Notes under the pieces: model-generated
Databases searched by the model: none
Told to the model about the DNA's origin: nothing
What the model saw: only the letters and a program-made list of their open reading frames with translations
NCBI GenBank assembly: GCA_964516135.1
Contig: CAZEWN010000006.1
Span: forward strand, 1-64,000
DNA: 64,000 nt
Direction of reading: 5' to 3'
From: 34-65-8 sp964516135
GTDB lineage: Bacteria > Pseudomonadota > Alphaproteobacteria > Sphingomonadales > Sphingomonadaceae
Position numbers and translations under genes: made by a program
In this document: one piece after another, positions 34,890 to 46,244 of the stretch
How positions within the stretch are numbered: position 1 is the stretch's first letter
Layout: the number at the start of each line of letters is the position of its first letter

Positions 34890-35267
34890 TCACGACGCGG
34901 CGAAGGTCAGCGCCTCGATCTTGTTGCCATCGGGATGGCGGACGAACGCGGCGTAGTAATTCGCATCGTATTCGGGTCGCAGCCCCGGCGCGCCAGCATC
35001 GGTGCCCCCGTGGGCCAGCGCGGCCCGGTAAAACGCATCGACCGCCGCGCGCCGTTCCACCTCGAACGCCACGTGCACCCCGTTGCCAGCCAATGCGGGG
35101 AGGCCATTGGCAGGCCGGTTGAGGCTGAACACGGTTATCCCCGCGCCGTAGCCGATCGCTTCGTCCACATCGAGTGTTCGACGCAAGCCGAGCTCCGCCA
35201 TCACCGGATCGTAGAACGAGCGTGCGCGCGGAAGGTCAGCGGTGCCGAGGGAAACGTGGTGAAGCAT
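34890..35267 (-). CDS. VOC (glyoxalase/bleomycin-resistance) family protein
   Basis: A 125-residue single-subunit VOC-fold protein. It starts MLHHVSLGTADLPRARSFYDPVMAELGL, has HVAFEVERRAAVDAFYRAALAHGGTDAGAPGLRPEY in the middle and ends DPDGNKIEA-type (HPDGNKIEALTF), so His and Glu metal ligands are present at the usual positions. The substrate is unknown; the type is often found without a proven function. Confidence 0.85.
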   Translation of the reverse strand: MLHHVSLGTADLPRARSFYDPVMAELGLRRTLDVDEAIGYGAGITVFSLNRPANGLPALAGNGVHVAFEVERRAAVDAFYRAALAHGGTDAGAPGLRPEYDANYYAAFVRHPDGNKIEALTFAAS

Positions 35268-35314
35268 GGCGAATCAATCCGCCGATGCCGCACCGGGTTC
35301 CGGCCCATGAGCCG

Positions 35315-37363
<2,049 letters not shown>

Positions 37364-39241
37364 TCAGTCCGTTTCTGCCTCGCCCGCCCCATGCGCGCCG
37401 GGCGGGCGATGTGAATTTCCAATAGCCGCATCGGCGGCACGTCGGCTGGCCATTTGCCCCAAGCGGCGCTGGATTTCCAGCTTTCGTTCCCTAAGGCGCG
37501 ATTGCTCGGCAAACGCGCCATCGGGGTCGGTCGCGAACCGCGCCGTAGCCTGCGCGAGCGCAGCATCGAGCGCGGGTCTTTCGACCAGCAGGGCAATAGC
37601 TTCGGACAGAACCTCGCGCGCGATGGCCGGATCGATATCTTCTCTCAGGAAGATGAAACGGGCGTTATCCGGTGGCGCTGGCTGACCAGTATCGGCTGAT
37701 ATGGGCGAAATCGCGCCCGGTTCAAGCATTTCCACCGCTTCCAGCAACGAATCTATCGCAGGGCCCAACTGACGATCCTGCTCCGCGAACCGCGAGAGTG
37801 CATCGGCATGGGCAACGGCAAGCTCCGGAAACCGCGCGAGCCCGGCCAGCACCGCGCCGCCAAGCGCGTCACGCCCCGCAGTGCCGGAAAGGCGTTGCAG
37901 CCTGGCAGCGGAACCGCTCGAAAGCGGGGCCGACGCGGCTCGGCGCGGCCCACTCGACCAGGCTGCGCGCTCGCGGGGGGGGAAGGCAAATGCCGAAAAA
38001 CGCTCCATCAATTCGCGCCGGTAAAGTGCGGCGATATCGGGGTGCTGGATCGCGTCGACATGGGCGAGAAGGCGCTGTTTCAGCCCGGCTTTATCCTCTG
38101 GCGTGCGGAGCGGCTGCGCGTCGCGTTCGTGCTGCCACAGGGTGTCGAGGAGGCTCGCCGGTTGTGCCAGCAGCGCGTCCATCGCCGCGCGACCGCGCTG
38201 CTTGAGCAGGTCGTCCGGGTCGAACCCGGCGGGAAGGCGGACGATGCACAGCGAGTGCGCGGGTCGGAGCAGGGGAAGGGCGCGCTGCACCGCGCGCATC
38301 GCGGCCCGCTGGCCCGCCGCGTCGCCGTCGAAACAAAGCACCGGCACCTCGACCAGCCGCCACAAGAGCTCGATCTGGCGCTCGGTCAGCGCGGTGCCGA
38401 GCGGGGCGACCGCCTCCTCGATCCCGGCGGCGGCGAGCGCAATAACATCCATGTAGCCTTCGACAACAACCAGGCGCCCCGTCTGCCGCGATGCCGGCCC
38501 GGCGCGGTGCAGGTTGTAGAGCGTGCGGCCCTTGTCGAACAAAGGCGTGTCTGGCGAATTGAGATACTTGGGTGCGTCGATCTTGGCCGCGTCGAGGATG
38601 CGCCCGCCGAACGCGATCACCCGCCCGCGCGCGTCGTGGATCGGCAGCATCAGCCGCGCGCGGAAACGGTCGTAGGGCTCCTTGTCATCGACCGCGATCC
38701 GCAAACCCGCCTCGATCAGCAGCTTCTCGTCGAACTGGCCGAGCGCGCGCTTCATTGCTTGTCGTTCGTCGGGCGCGAAGCCGAACCCGAACCGCTCGAC
38801 CGTCCGCGCATTGAACCCCCGCGTCGCCAGGTACTCGCGCGCCCGCGCACCCACCAGCCCGGCGAGATTGCCCGCGAACCATTCCTGCGCCGCCTGCATC
38901 ACCTCGGCCAGCCCCGCCTGCTGCTCGGCCCGCTGCGCCATGCGCGGGTCGGGCGCAGGAACCTCCATCCCTGCTTCCGCCGCCAGTTCCTTGACCGCGT
39001 CCATGAATGCCATCCCGCGCTGGTCGGTCATCCAACGGATCACGTCGCCATGCGCGCCGCAGCCGAAGCAGTGATAGAACCCCTTCTCGTCGCTGACGGT
39101 GAAGCTGGGGCTCTTTTCATTGTGGAACGGGCAGCAGGCCTTCCACTCGCGCCCGGCGCGCTGGAGCTTGGTCGTGCGCATGACGACGCTGGACAGCGTC
39201 ACCCGCGCGCGCAGTTCGTCAAGCCATTGCGGTGAGAGCAT
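37364..39241 (-). CDS. dnaG: DNA primase
   Basis: DnaG makes RNA primers at replication forks. The 625-residue protein has the N-terminal CHC2 zinc finger (C37, H40, C58, C61), the RNA polymerase domain and the Toprim motif VVEGYMDVIAL, FDGDAAGQRAAMRA. The C-terminal helicase-binding domain is less conserved. It is 12 nt after yqeY and directly precedes rpoD. Confidence 0.97.
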   Translation of the reverse strand: MLSPQWLDELRARVTLSSVVMRTTKLQRAGREWKACCPFHNEKSPSFTVSDEKGFYHCFGCGAHGDVIRWMTDQRGMAFMDAVKELAAEAGMEVPAPDPRMAQRAEQQAGLAEVMQAAQEWFAGNLAGLVGARAREYLATRGFNARTVERFGFGFAPDERQAMKRALGQFDEKLLIEAGLRIAVDDKEPYDRFRARLMLPIHDARGRVIAFGGRILDAAKIDAPKYLNSPDTPLFDKGRTLYNLHRAGPASRQTGRLVVVEGYMDVIALAAAGIEEAVAPLGTALTERQIELLWRLVEVPVLCFDGDAAGQRAAMRAVQRALPLLRPAHSLCIVRLPAGFDPDDLLKQRGRAAMDALLAQPASLLDTLWQHERDAQPLRTPEDKAGLKQRLLAHVDAIQHPDIAALYRRELMERFSAFAFPPRERAAWSSGPRRAASAPLSSGSAARLQRLSGTAGRDALGGAVLAGLARFPELAVAHADALSRFAEQDRQLGPAIDSLLEAVEMLEPGAISPISADTGQPAPPDNARFIFLREDIDPAIAREVLSEAIALLVERPALDAALAQATARFATDPDGAFAEQSRLRERKLEIQRRLGQMASRRAADAAIGNSHRPPGAHGAGEAETD

Positions 39242-39253
39242 CCTGCGTGCGTA

Positions 39254-39706
39254 TTAGGAAAGCGCCGCCTTCACCAGTCCGCTGGCCTTGGCCATGTCGA
39301 GTTGTGCGCCGTGGCGTGCTTTCAGCTCCGCCATCACACGGCCCATGTCCTTGACGCCGGCGGCGCCGAGGTCAGCCTTGATCGTCTCGATCGCGGCGCG
39401 GGTTTCGTCCTCGCCCAGCATCGCGGGCATGAATTCCTCGATCACGGCGAGTTCGGCCTTTTCCTTGTCGGCCAGTTCCTGGCGGCCGCCATCCTCGTAC
39501 ATCTGGATCGATTCGCGGCGCTGCTTGGCCATCTTCTGGAGCACCTCGACCACCAGGTCGTCGTCGGGGATGTCCTTGCTGCTGGTCCGCATCTCGATAT
39601 CGCGGTCCTTGATCTTGGCGGCAATCAGCCGGAGCGCGGCGGTGCGGTCCTTCTCGCCGCCTTTCATCGCCGAAACAGTGGCTGCCTTGATCTGGTCGCG
39701 GAGCAT
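39254..39706 (-). CDS. GatB/YqeY domain-containing protein
   Basis: A 150-residue YqeY protein, a free-standing homologue of the tRNA-binding tail of GatB. It begins MLRDQIKAATVSAMKGGEKDRTAALRLIAAKIKDRD and has the helical GXV-rich end DLGAAGVKDMGRVMAELKARHGAQLDMAKASGLVKAAL. Its exact role is unproven. It is the first gene of the dnaG-rpoD operon and is divergent from carA. Confidence 0.93.
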   Translation of the reverse strand: MLRDQIKAATVSAMKGGEKDRTAALRLIAAKIKDRDIEMRTSSKDIPDDDLVVEVLQKMAKQRRESIQMYEDGGRQELADKEKAELAVIEEFMPAMLGEDETRAAIETIKADLGAAGVKDMGRVMAELKARHGAQLDMAKASGLVKAALS

Positions 39707-39852
39707 GGAAGAGTCTTTCTTGTGGAAGGGATACGCTTTCCGCGCCCGATAGCGGCAAATGCCCGTCCGCGATAGGTTGACGCGGAACGCAAGCGGCCCT
39801 AGCGGCTGGGTCTTAGCGACATCGCCGGAAACCTTTGCTCGGAGCGCCTCTG

Positions 39853-41037
39853 ATGGCTTCTGCCGCCACTACCCTTGCGCAACCCAAACATGCGACCGGC
39901 GTGCTTGTCCTCGCCGATGGCACGGTGGTGTGGGGCAGGGGCTTCGGCGCGGTGGGGAGCGCAGTGGGCGAGGTGTGCTTCAACACCGCGATGACCGGGT
40001 ACCAGGAGGTGGTGACCGACCCTTCCTACGCCGCGCAGATCGTCACCTTCACCTTTCCGCACATCGGCAACGTCGGCGCCAATACGGAGGATTACGAATC
40101 GCGCGTCGAGGGCGCGGTGGGCTGCGTGGTGCGCGAAGAAGTGACCCCGCATTCGAGCTTCCGTGCCGAGCGCGAATTCGCCGAATGGCTGGCGGGGCAG
40201 AACAAGATCGGCCTGTCGGGCGTCGACACCCGCGCGCTGACCCGCAGGATCAGGATGACGGGTGCGCCCAACGCGGTGATCGCACATTCGCCCGAGGGGA
40301 AGTTCGACCTCCCCGCGCTGCTCAAGCGGGCGCAGGAATGGCCCGGGCTGGAGGGGATGGACCTCGCCCAGCGGGTCAGCCGGGAGAAGCAGGAAAGCTG
40401 GGAAGGCGGCTATTGGCGCCTCGGCACAGGCTATGGCCGCAGCCCGCGCGACGAGAAGCGCCCCCACGTCGTCGCGATCGATTACGGCAGCAAGGACAAC
40501 ATCTTCCGCAACCTGGTGAAGGCCGGCGCGCGGGTTACGGTGGTGCCCGCCAAGGTGACGCTGGAACAGGTCATGGCGCTGAAGCCCGACGGCGTGTTCC
40601 TCTCCAACGGCCCCGGCGATCCGGCTGCTACGGGCGAATACGCGGTGCCGGTGATCAAGGGGCTGCTCGAACGCGACGTGCCGCTGTTCGGCATCTGCCT
40701 CGGCCACCAGATGCTGGGCCTCGCGGCGGGCGCGAGGACGGTGAAGATGCACCAGGGCCACCGCGGCGCGAACCACCCGGTCCAGCGCGTGGGCGAAGGC
40801 TGGGGCGAGACCACCGGGCTGGTCGAGATCACCAGCATGAACCACGGCTTCGCGGTCGATGCCGATAGCCTGCCCGACACCGTCGAACAGACCCACGTCA
40901 GCCTGTTCGACGGCTCCAACTGCGGGATTTCCATACGCGGCAAGAAGGCGTTCGGCGTCCAGTACCACCCCGAGGCAAGCCCGGGGCCGCAGGACAGCTT
41001 CTACCTGTTCGAGAAGTTCGTGGAGATGTTGGGGTGA
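39853..41037 (+). CDS. carA: Carbamoyl-phosphate synthase, small (glutaminase) subunit
   Basis: CarA releases ammonia from glutamine for carbamoyl phosphate synthesis (arginine and pyrimidines). The 394-residue protein has the N-terminal CarA domain (LADGTVVWGRGFGAVGSAVGEVCFNTAMTGYQE) and the class I GATase triad: Cys in LFGICLGHQMLG and His/Glu in QYHPEASPGP. ATG 39853 is chosen; the frame extends 6 codons. The gene ends in a GTGA overlap with an unusual small gene that separates it from carB. Confidence 0.96.
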   Translation: MASAATTLAQPKHATGVLVLADGTVVWGRGFGAVGSAVGEVCFNTAMTGYQEVVTDPSYAAQIVTFTFPHIGNVGANTEDYESRVEGAVGCVVREEVTPHSSFRAEREFAEWLAGQNKIGLSGVDTRALTRRIRMTGAPNAVIAHSPEGKFDLPALLKRAQEWPGLEGMDLAQRVSREKQESWEGGYWRLGTGYGRSPRDEKRPHVVAIDYGSKDNIFRNLVKAGARVTVVPAKVTLEQVMALKPDGVFLSNGPGDPAATGEYAVPVIKGLLERDVPLFGICLGHQMLGLAAGARTVKMHQGHRGANHPVQRVGEGWGETTGLVEITSMNHGFAVDADSLPDTVEQTHVSLFDGSNCGISIRGKKAFGVQYHPEASPGPQDSFYLFEKFVEMLG

Positions 41038-41459
41038 AAAGGCTCAGTCGCGACGCTCAGGATATTTTGTTGGTCCTTCACGACCGCGTTTCAAAACACA
41101 ACAGCGAGTGGTGGTCCTTCGCAAGCGCATTCGATGCTGCGGAGATCGCTGACTACAGTGGCAAGCGCGAAGAGATTTTCGGCCTCCTGCTGCGGCGCGG
41201 GTTCATAAGAGCTGATGGCGATTTCGAGATCGGTTTACGGAAAAAGGTGGGCAGCGCTGATGCAACGCCAGATACCGGGGTGACAGTCACGGACAGAGGA
41301 AGAGCGGAGGCAATTCGAATAATGATTGAGCGCGAGCCAAAATCGTTTGGCGAGCACCTGCATTCAATAAACTGGGCAACTTGGGGCGGTTTGGCTGCTG
41401 TAATTGCGGCGATAGCATCTTCAATCGGTGCCTATCTCGCATTCAAGGCTCTACCATAA
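41034..41459 (+). CDS. Tail-anchored hypothetical protein inserted between carA and carB (141 aa)
   Basis: A 141-residue protein starting at GTG 41034 inside the carA stop codon and ending so that its TAA shares one base with the carB ATG (TAATG). The N-terminal 90 residues look like a small winged-helix-like domain (IADYSGKREEIFGLLLRRGFI, GVTVTDRGRAEAI), and the C-terminus has one membrane segment, WATWGGLAAVIAAIASSIGAYLAF. Its GC content is about 54% by hand count, against about 65% around it. I do not recognise the family. It is probably a recent insertion that keeps carA-carB translation coupled. Confidence 0.8.
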   Translation: MKRLSRDAQDILLVLHDRVSKHNSEWWSFASAFDAAEIADYSGKREEIFGLLLRRGFIRADGDFEIGLRKKVGSADATPDTGVTVTDRGRAEAIRIMIEREPKSFGEHLHSINWATWGGLAAVIAAIASSIGAYLAFKALP

Positions 41460-44400
41460 TGCCCAAACGCACTGACATCTCCTCCATCCTCGTCATCGGC
41501 GCTGGGCCGATCATCATCGGTCAGGCGTGCGAGTTCGATTATTCGGGCACGCAGGCGATCAAGGCGTTGAAGGAGGAAGGCTACCGCGTCGTCCTCGTCA
41601 ACTCCAACCCGGCGACGATCATGACCGATCCTGAATTCGCCGACGCGACCTATATCGAACCGATCACGCCCGAGATTGTCGCCAAGATCATCGAGAAGGA
41701 GCGGCCCGACGCGCTGCTGCCGACGATGGGCGGGCAGACCGCATTGAACACCGCGCTGGCGCTCTACAACGACGGCACGCTCGACCGGCTCGGCGTGCAG
41801 ATGATCGGCGCCAATGCCGACGCGATCGACAAGGCGGAAAACCGCCAGCGTTTCCGCGACGCGATGGACAAGATCGGGCTGGAAAGTGCGCGCAGCGGCG
41901 TCGCCAACACCGTCGACCAGGCGTTCGCAGTGCTGGAACGAACCGGCCTTCCCGCCATCATCCGCCCCAGCTTCACGCTTGGCGGCACCGGCGGCGGCAT
42001 CGCCTACAACAAGGCGGAATTCGAGCGGATCGTCCGCGAGGGCCTCGACGCATCGCCCACCACCGAAGTCCTGATCGAGGAATCGCTCCTCGGCTGGAAG
42101 GAATTCGAGATGGAGGTGGTGCGCGACCGCAAGGACAACGCGATCATCATCTGCTCGATCGAGAACGTCGATCCGATGGGCGTCCACACCGGCGATTCGA
42201 TCACCGTCGCCCCGGCACTGACGCTGACCGACAAGGAATACCAGATCATGCGCAGCGCGAGCATCGCCTGCTTGCGCGAGATCGGGGTCGAGACCGGCGG
42301 CAGCAATGTCCAGTTCGCGGTCAACCCCAAAGACGGGCGCCTGATCGTGATCGAGATGAACCCGCGCGTCTCGCGGTCCTCCGCCCTGGCGTCGAAGGCT
42401 ACGGGGTTCCCGATCGCGCGCGTCGCGGCCAAGCTGGCGGTCGGCTACACGCTCGACGAGATCGAGAACGAGATCACCGGCGCGACGCCTGCCAGTTTCG
42501 AGCCGACCATCGACTATGTCGTCACCAAGATCCCGCGCTTCGCGTTCGAGAAATTCAAGGGCGCCAAGGACGATCTCGCCACCGCGATGAAATCGGTCGG
42601 GGAAGTCATGGCGATCGGGCGCAATTTCCAGGAATCGATGCAGAAGGCGCTGCGCGGGCTGGAAACCGGGCTCGACGGGTTCAACCGCGTGCTGGAACTG
42701 GAGGGCAAGCCGCGCGAGGAGATCACCGCGTCGCTCGCCCGCCGCACGCCCGACCGGCTGCTCAAGGTCGGCCAAGCCATGCGCGAGGGGTTGAGCGTCG
42801 AGGATATCGCCGCGATCACGCACTACGATCCCTGGTTCCTGCGCCAGATCGAGGGGATCATCGCGGCCGAGGGCGAAGTCGCCACTAACGGGCTGCCCGG
42901 CGATGCCGAGGGGCTGCGGCGGTTGAAGGCAATGGGCTTTTCCGACAAGCGCCTCGCCACGCTGGCGGTGCGGTCGGTCGGGGTCGCGGGCGGTCTTGCC
43001 GAAACGCAGGCGCGCCGTTCGGGCCTGCTCCACGATGCCTTGCGCGCGATGGCCGGGGCCACCAGCGAGAAGGAAGTGTGCGAGCTGCGCTACAAGCTCG
43101 GTGTGCGGCCCGTGTTCAAGCGCATCGACAGCTGCGCCGCCGAATTCGAGGCGGTTACGCCCTACATGTATTCGACCTACGAGGCGCCGAGCTTCGGGGA
43201 GCCCGAGTGCGAGGCGCAGCCCAGCGACCGGCGCAAGATCGTGATCCTGGGTGGCGGCCCGAACCGCATCGGTCAGGGCATCGAGTTCGATTACTGCTGC
43301 GTCCACGCCTGCTTCGCACTGAGCGAAGCCGGATTCGAGACGATCATGGTCAACTGCAACCCGGAAACGGTCAGCACCGACTATGACACCTCCGACCGCC
43401 TCTATTTCGAGCCGCTGACGGCCGAGGACGTGCTCGAAATCCTGCGGGTCGAGCAATCGCGCGGCGAACTGGTCGGCGTGATCGTCCAGTTCGGTGGGCA
43501 GACCCCGCTGAAGCTCGCGCAAGCACTGGAGGATGCGGGCATCCCGATACTCGGCACGTCCCCCGATGCGATCGACCTGGCCGAAGACCGCGAACGCTTT
43601 GCCAAGCTAATCAACAAGCTAAAACTCAAACAGCCCGACAACGGCATCGCCTACAGCCGCGATGAGGCGGCGGCAGTTGCAGCCCGGATCGGCTATCCCG
43701 TGCTGCTGCGCCCCAGCTACGTCCTCGGCGGGCGCGCGATGGAGATTGTCGACAGCGAAGCGCAGCTTGACGACTACATCCGCACGGCTGTGAGCGTATC
43801 TGGCGATAGCCCGGTGCTGGTAGATCAGTACCTGCGCGACGCGGTCGAATGCGATGTCGACGTGCTTTGCGATGGCGAGGAAGTCCGCATCGCCGGCGTG
43901 ATGCAGCATATCGAGGAAGCCGGCGTCCATTCGGGCGACAGCGCCTGCACCATCCCGCCCTATTCGTTGGGCGACGAGATCGTTGTCGAAATGGAGCGGC
44001 AGGGCGCCGAACTCGCTCGCGCGCTCGGCGTGGTCGGGCTGATGAACGTGCAGTTCGCGGTGAAGGATAACGAGGTTTACCTGATCGAGGTGAATCCGCG
44101 CGCCAGCCGCACGGTGCCGTTCGTTGCCAAGGCGATTGGCCAGCCGGTCGCCAAGATCGCCGCACGCGTGATGGCAGGCGAGAAGCTTGCCGCCTTTCCG
44201 CCGTTCAAGCGGGAATTCGACTACATGGCGGTTAAGGAGGCGGTGTTCCCCTTCGCCCGCTTCCCCGGGGCCGATCCGGTGTTGTCGCCGGAAATGAAAT
44301 CGACCGGTGAAGTGATGGGCATCGATCGCGCTTTCCCCGCCGCCTTCCTCAAGTCGCAACTGGGCGCTGGGTCGAACCTGCCACGCGCTGGCACGCTGTT

Positions 44401-44782
44401 CGTGTCGGTCAAGGATGGCGACAAGCCAGTGATCGCACCCGCCATCAAGGCACTGATCGACCAGGGTTTCCGCGTTATCGCCACAGGCGGTACACAGCGT
44501 TATCTCGCCGAACAGGGCCTTCCCGTCGAACTGATCAACAAGGTGGCGCAGGGCCAGCCGCATGTGGTCGATGCGATGATCGACGGCGAGGTCGATCTCG
44601 TCTTCAACACCACCGAAGGTTGGCAGTCGATGGTCGATTCCAAATCCATCCGCGCGACCGCGCTGGCAATGAAGATCCCGTACTACACCACCGCCGCCGC
44701 ATCGGTCGCCGCAGCCGAAGCGATCCGGCTGGTCGATCCACGGCAGCTTGAAGTGCGATCGTTGCAAGACTATTATAGCTGA
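41459..44782 (+). CDS. carB: Carbamoyl-phosphate synthase, large (synthetase) subunit
   Basis: The catalytic synthetase subunit, 1107 residues, with two homologous ATP-grasp halves (VIGAGPIIIGQACEFDYSG in the first and ILGGGPNRIGQGIEFDYCC in the second), an oligomerisation domain and the C-terminal MGS-like allosteric domain (KALIDQGFRVIATGGTQRYLAEQG). ATG 41459 begins MPKRTDISS, the family start; the frame extends 26 codons into the inserted gene. The start is coupled by TAATG to that gene. Confidence 0.97.
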   Translation: MPKRTDISSILVIGAGPIIIGQACEFDYSGTQAIKALKEEGYRVVLVNSNPATIMTDPEFADATYIEPITPEIVAKIIEKERPDALLPTMGGQTALNTALALYNDGTLDRLGVQMIGANADAIDKAENRQRFRDAMDKIGLESARSGVANTVDQAFAVLERTGLPAIIRPSFTLGGTGGGIAYNKAEFERIVREGLDASPTTEVLIEESLLGWKEFEMEVVRDRKDNAIIICSIENVDPMGVHTGDSITVAPALTLTDKEYQIMRSASIACLREIGVETGGSNVQFAVNPKDGRLIVIEMNPRVSRSSALASKATGFPIARVAAKLAVGYTLDEIENEITGATPASFEPTIDYVVTKIPRFAFEKFKGAKDDLATAMKSVGEVMAIGRNFQESMQKALRGLETGLDGFNRVLELEGKPREEITASLARRTPDRLLKVGQAMREGLSVEDIAAITHYDPWFLRQIEGIIAAEGEVATNGLPGDAEGLRRLKAMGFSDKRLATLAVRSVGVAGGLAETQARRSGLLHDALRAMAGATSEKEVCELRYKLGVRPVFKRIDSCAAEFEAVTPYMYSTYEAPSFGEPECEAQPSDRRKIVILGGGPNRIGQGIEFDYCCVHACFALSEAGFETIMVNCNPETVSTDYDTSDRLYFEPLTAEDVLEILRVEQSRGELVGVIVQFGGQTPLKLAQALEDAGIPILGTSPDAIDLAEDRERFAKLINKLKLKQPDNGIAYSRDEAAAVAARIGYPVLLRPSYVLGGRAMEIVDSEAQLDDYIRTAVSVSGDSPVLVDQYLRDAVECDVDVLCDGEEVRIAGVMQHIEEAGVHSGDSACTIPPYSLGDEIVVEMERQGAELARALGVVGLMNVQFAVKDNEVYLIEVNPRASRTVPFVAKAIGQPVAKIAARVMAGEKLAAFPPFKREFDYMAVKEAVFPFARFPGADPVLSPEMKSTGEVMGIDRAFPAAFLKSQLGAGSNLPRAGTLFVSVKDGDKPVIAPAIKALIDQGFRVIATGGTQRYLAEQGLPVELINKVAQGQPHVVDAMIDGEVDLVFNTTEGWQSMVDSKSIRATALAMKIPYYTTAAASVAAAEAIRLVDPRQLEVRSLQDYYS

Positions 44783-44790
44783 AACACACG

Positions 44791-44867
44791 ATGCCCCCCG
44801 ACAATCCGGCCCTATCGCCGGTCGTTTCCTTCAGAAGCGGCGGGCAGGGAAATTGTCGCCGGGGCAT
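44791..44867. repeat. Long imperfect inverted repeat in the carB-greA gap
   Basis: 44791-44805 and 44852-44867 are inverted repeats: ATGCCCC and GACAAT match at both ends around a small internal bulge, and CCGGC/GCCGG at about 44806-44821 forms an inner hairpin. The whole would be a branched stem of about 75 nt in the 112-nt gap. There is no U-run. It could be an RNA processing site or greA leader structure, or a dispersed palindrome. Confidence 0.5.
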
Positions 44868-44894
44868 TGGCAACGAGAAAGTCGGATAGGGAAT

Positions 44895-45362
44895 ATGGAA
44901 AAGGTCCCGATGCTCGCCGAGGGGTACGAGCAGATCACCGCCGAATTGAAGGCGCTGCGCGCAGAGCGGCCGCAGATCGTCGACGCGATCGAGGAAGCGC
45001 GCGCGCATGGCGACCTGTCGGAAAACGCCGAGTATCATGCCGCCAAGGAACGGCAGGGCCAGGTCGAGGCGCAGATTGCCGACCTGGAGGATCGCGTCAG
45101 CCGCGCGCAAATCATCGACCCAACCACGCTGTCGGGCGATCGGATCGTGTTCGGCGCGACCGTGACCCTGCTCGACGACGATGACAAGCCGGTCAAATAC
45201 CAGATCGTTGGTCAGACCGAAGCGGACGCGAAGAAGGGGCGAATTTCCTACAATTCGCCGCTGGGGCGCGCGTTGATCGGCAAGAAGGTCGAAGACGAGA
45301 TCGAGGTGACCGTGCCTTCGGGCGACCGGTTCTATCTCGTTCAGAACATCGAGTTCATCTGA
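44895..45362 (+). CDS. greA: Transcription elongation factor GreA
   Basis: GreA stimulates RNA cleavage by backtracked RNA polymerase. The 155-residue protein has the N-terminal coiled coil with the functional acidic tip (GDLSENAEYHAAKERQGQVEAQI) and the C-terminal FKBP-like domain ending GRALIGKKVEDEIEVTVPSGDRFY. ATG 44895 gives the family start (MEKVPMLAEGYEQI); the frame extends further into the structured gap. A hairpin follows the stop. Confidence 0.96.
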   Translation: MEKVPMLAEGYEQITAELKALRAERPQIVDAIEEARAHGDLSENAEYHAAKERQGQVEAQIADLEDRVSRAQIIDPTTLSGDRIVFGATVTLLDDDDKPVKYQIVGQTEADAKKGRISYNSPLGRALIGKKVEDEIEVTVPSGDRFYLVQNIEFI

Positions 45363-45372
45363 ACCGGTGGCG

Positions 45373-45400
45373 CGTCATTCCCGCGTGCAGGGGAATGACG
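45373..45400. repeat. 10-bp inverted repeat after greA
   Basis: CGTCATTCCC (45373-45382) and its exact complement GGGAATGACG (45391-45400) flank an 8-nt loop between convergent greA and the DUF4170 gene. There is no U-run, so termination would have to be weak or bidirectional. The CGTCATYCC edge matches the arms of the ilvN-ilvC repeat, suggesting one dispersed palindrome family. Confidence 0.6.
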
Positions 45401-45410
45401 GAACGGGGCG

Positions 45411-45641
45411 TCAAACCTCCGGCGTAAGCAGCCTGTGGATATGCACCACGACGTATTTCATTTCAGCATCGTCGACAGTGCGTTGGGCGTTGGCACGCCA
45501 CGCCTCAACCGCGCTGTCGTAGTCGCTGAAAATCCCGACAACGTGGATGCTTTCTGGATCCTGGAACTCGATCGTTTGCGGGTTGGTCACCCTGCCGCCC
45601 ATCACGAGATGGAGTCTTTGGCCGGTCTCGGTCTCATGCAT
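45411..45641 (-). CDS. DUF4170 domain-containing protein
   Basis: A 76-residue protein: QRLHLVMGGRV, EFQDPESIHVVGIFSDYDSAVEAWRANAQRTVDDAEMKYVVVHIHRLL. This is the pattern of DUF4170, an alphaproteobacterial family without known function. ATG 45641 (MHETETGQ) gives the usual length; the frame extends 21 codons. It stands alone. Confidence 0.85.
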   Translation of the reverse strand: MHETETGQRLHLVMGGRVTNPQTIEFQDPESIHVVGIFSDYDSAVEAWRANAQRTVDDAEMKYVVVHIHRLLTPEV

Positions 45642-45736
45642 AGGTATGTTGTCCGGGTGGAGTGAATCGCGCAAGGCGCATAGCGCAAGTGGCGCGACAG
45701 GCAAGCCTGGCCGCGCCGCTTGCGGTTAGCGATCGG

Positions 45737-46198
45737 TCAGTGGGGCAGACGCTCGCGCATTTCGCGCAGCGACTTGCTCGCCTTGGCGCCAAGATCACGG
45801 GTCAGGCGACGGGCCGAATCTGCAGCATCACCACCCCTGTCCGCGGCGGCACCCCCCAGTTCGTGCAGCTTATCCTGCCCGGTGCGGGCGGCGTCGCCCG
45901 CCTTGTCCAGCAGGCCGGTGGCATAGGCCAAGCCGATTTCGGCCGCGTAACTTGCGAACTCGCTCGCGCGCTTGCCTGCCTTTTTGCCCGCGCGTCGGCC
46001 AGGGCGCGTCATGGCTCCAATCGCGAGCCCGATAGCCGCGACACCCGCCACGGTCGCAAGCGGGTGACGTTTCACGAACTCGGTGGCATTGCCCGCCGCC
46101 TCGCGTGCCTGATCAGCAATCGAGCGCGCCGCCTGACACGCCTCGGCGGCGTCGATACGCTCACGAAGGCGGTCGCGCTTGTCGTTCTCGGTCATCAT
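45737..46198 (-). CDS. Hypothetical protein with one membrane segment (cluster member 4)
   Basis: A protein of about 153 residues: charged helical N-terminus (TENDKRDRLRERIDAAEACQAARS), a membrane segment HPLATVAGVAAIGLAIGAMTR preceded by a Gly/Ala-rich stretch, basic linker RPGRRAGKKAGKRASEF, then an Ala/Asp/Arg-rich helical tail. The layout resembles YqjD/ElaB-like DUF883 proteins, but the match is only in composition. ATG 46198 or the next codon is the start. It is last in a minus-strand run of four small membrane-associated genes. Confidence 0.65.
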   Translation of the reverse strand: MMTENDKRDRLRERIDAAEACQAARSIADQAREAAGNATEFVKRHPLATVAGVAAIGLAIGAMTRPGRRAGKKAGKRASEFASYAAEIGLAYATGLLDKAGDAARTGQDKLHELGGAAADRGGDAADSARRLTRDLGAKASKSLREMRERLPH

Positions 46199-46244
46199 GG
46201 TCTCCATTGTCGCACTGCAATCGGCGTGCGTTGATCGAACGGCT

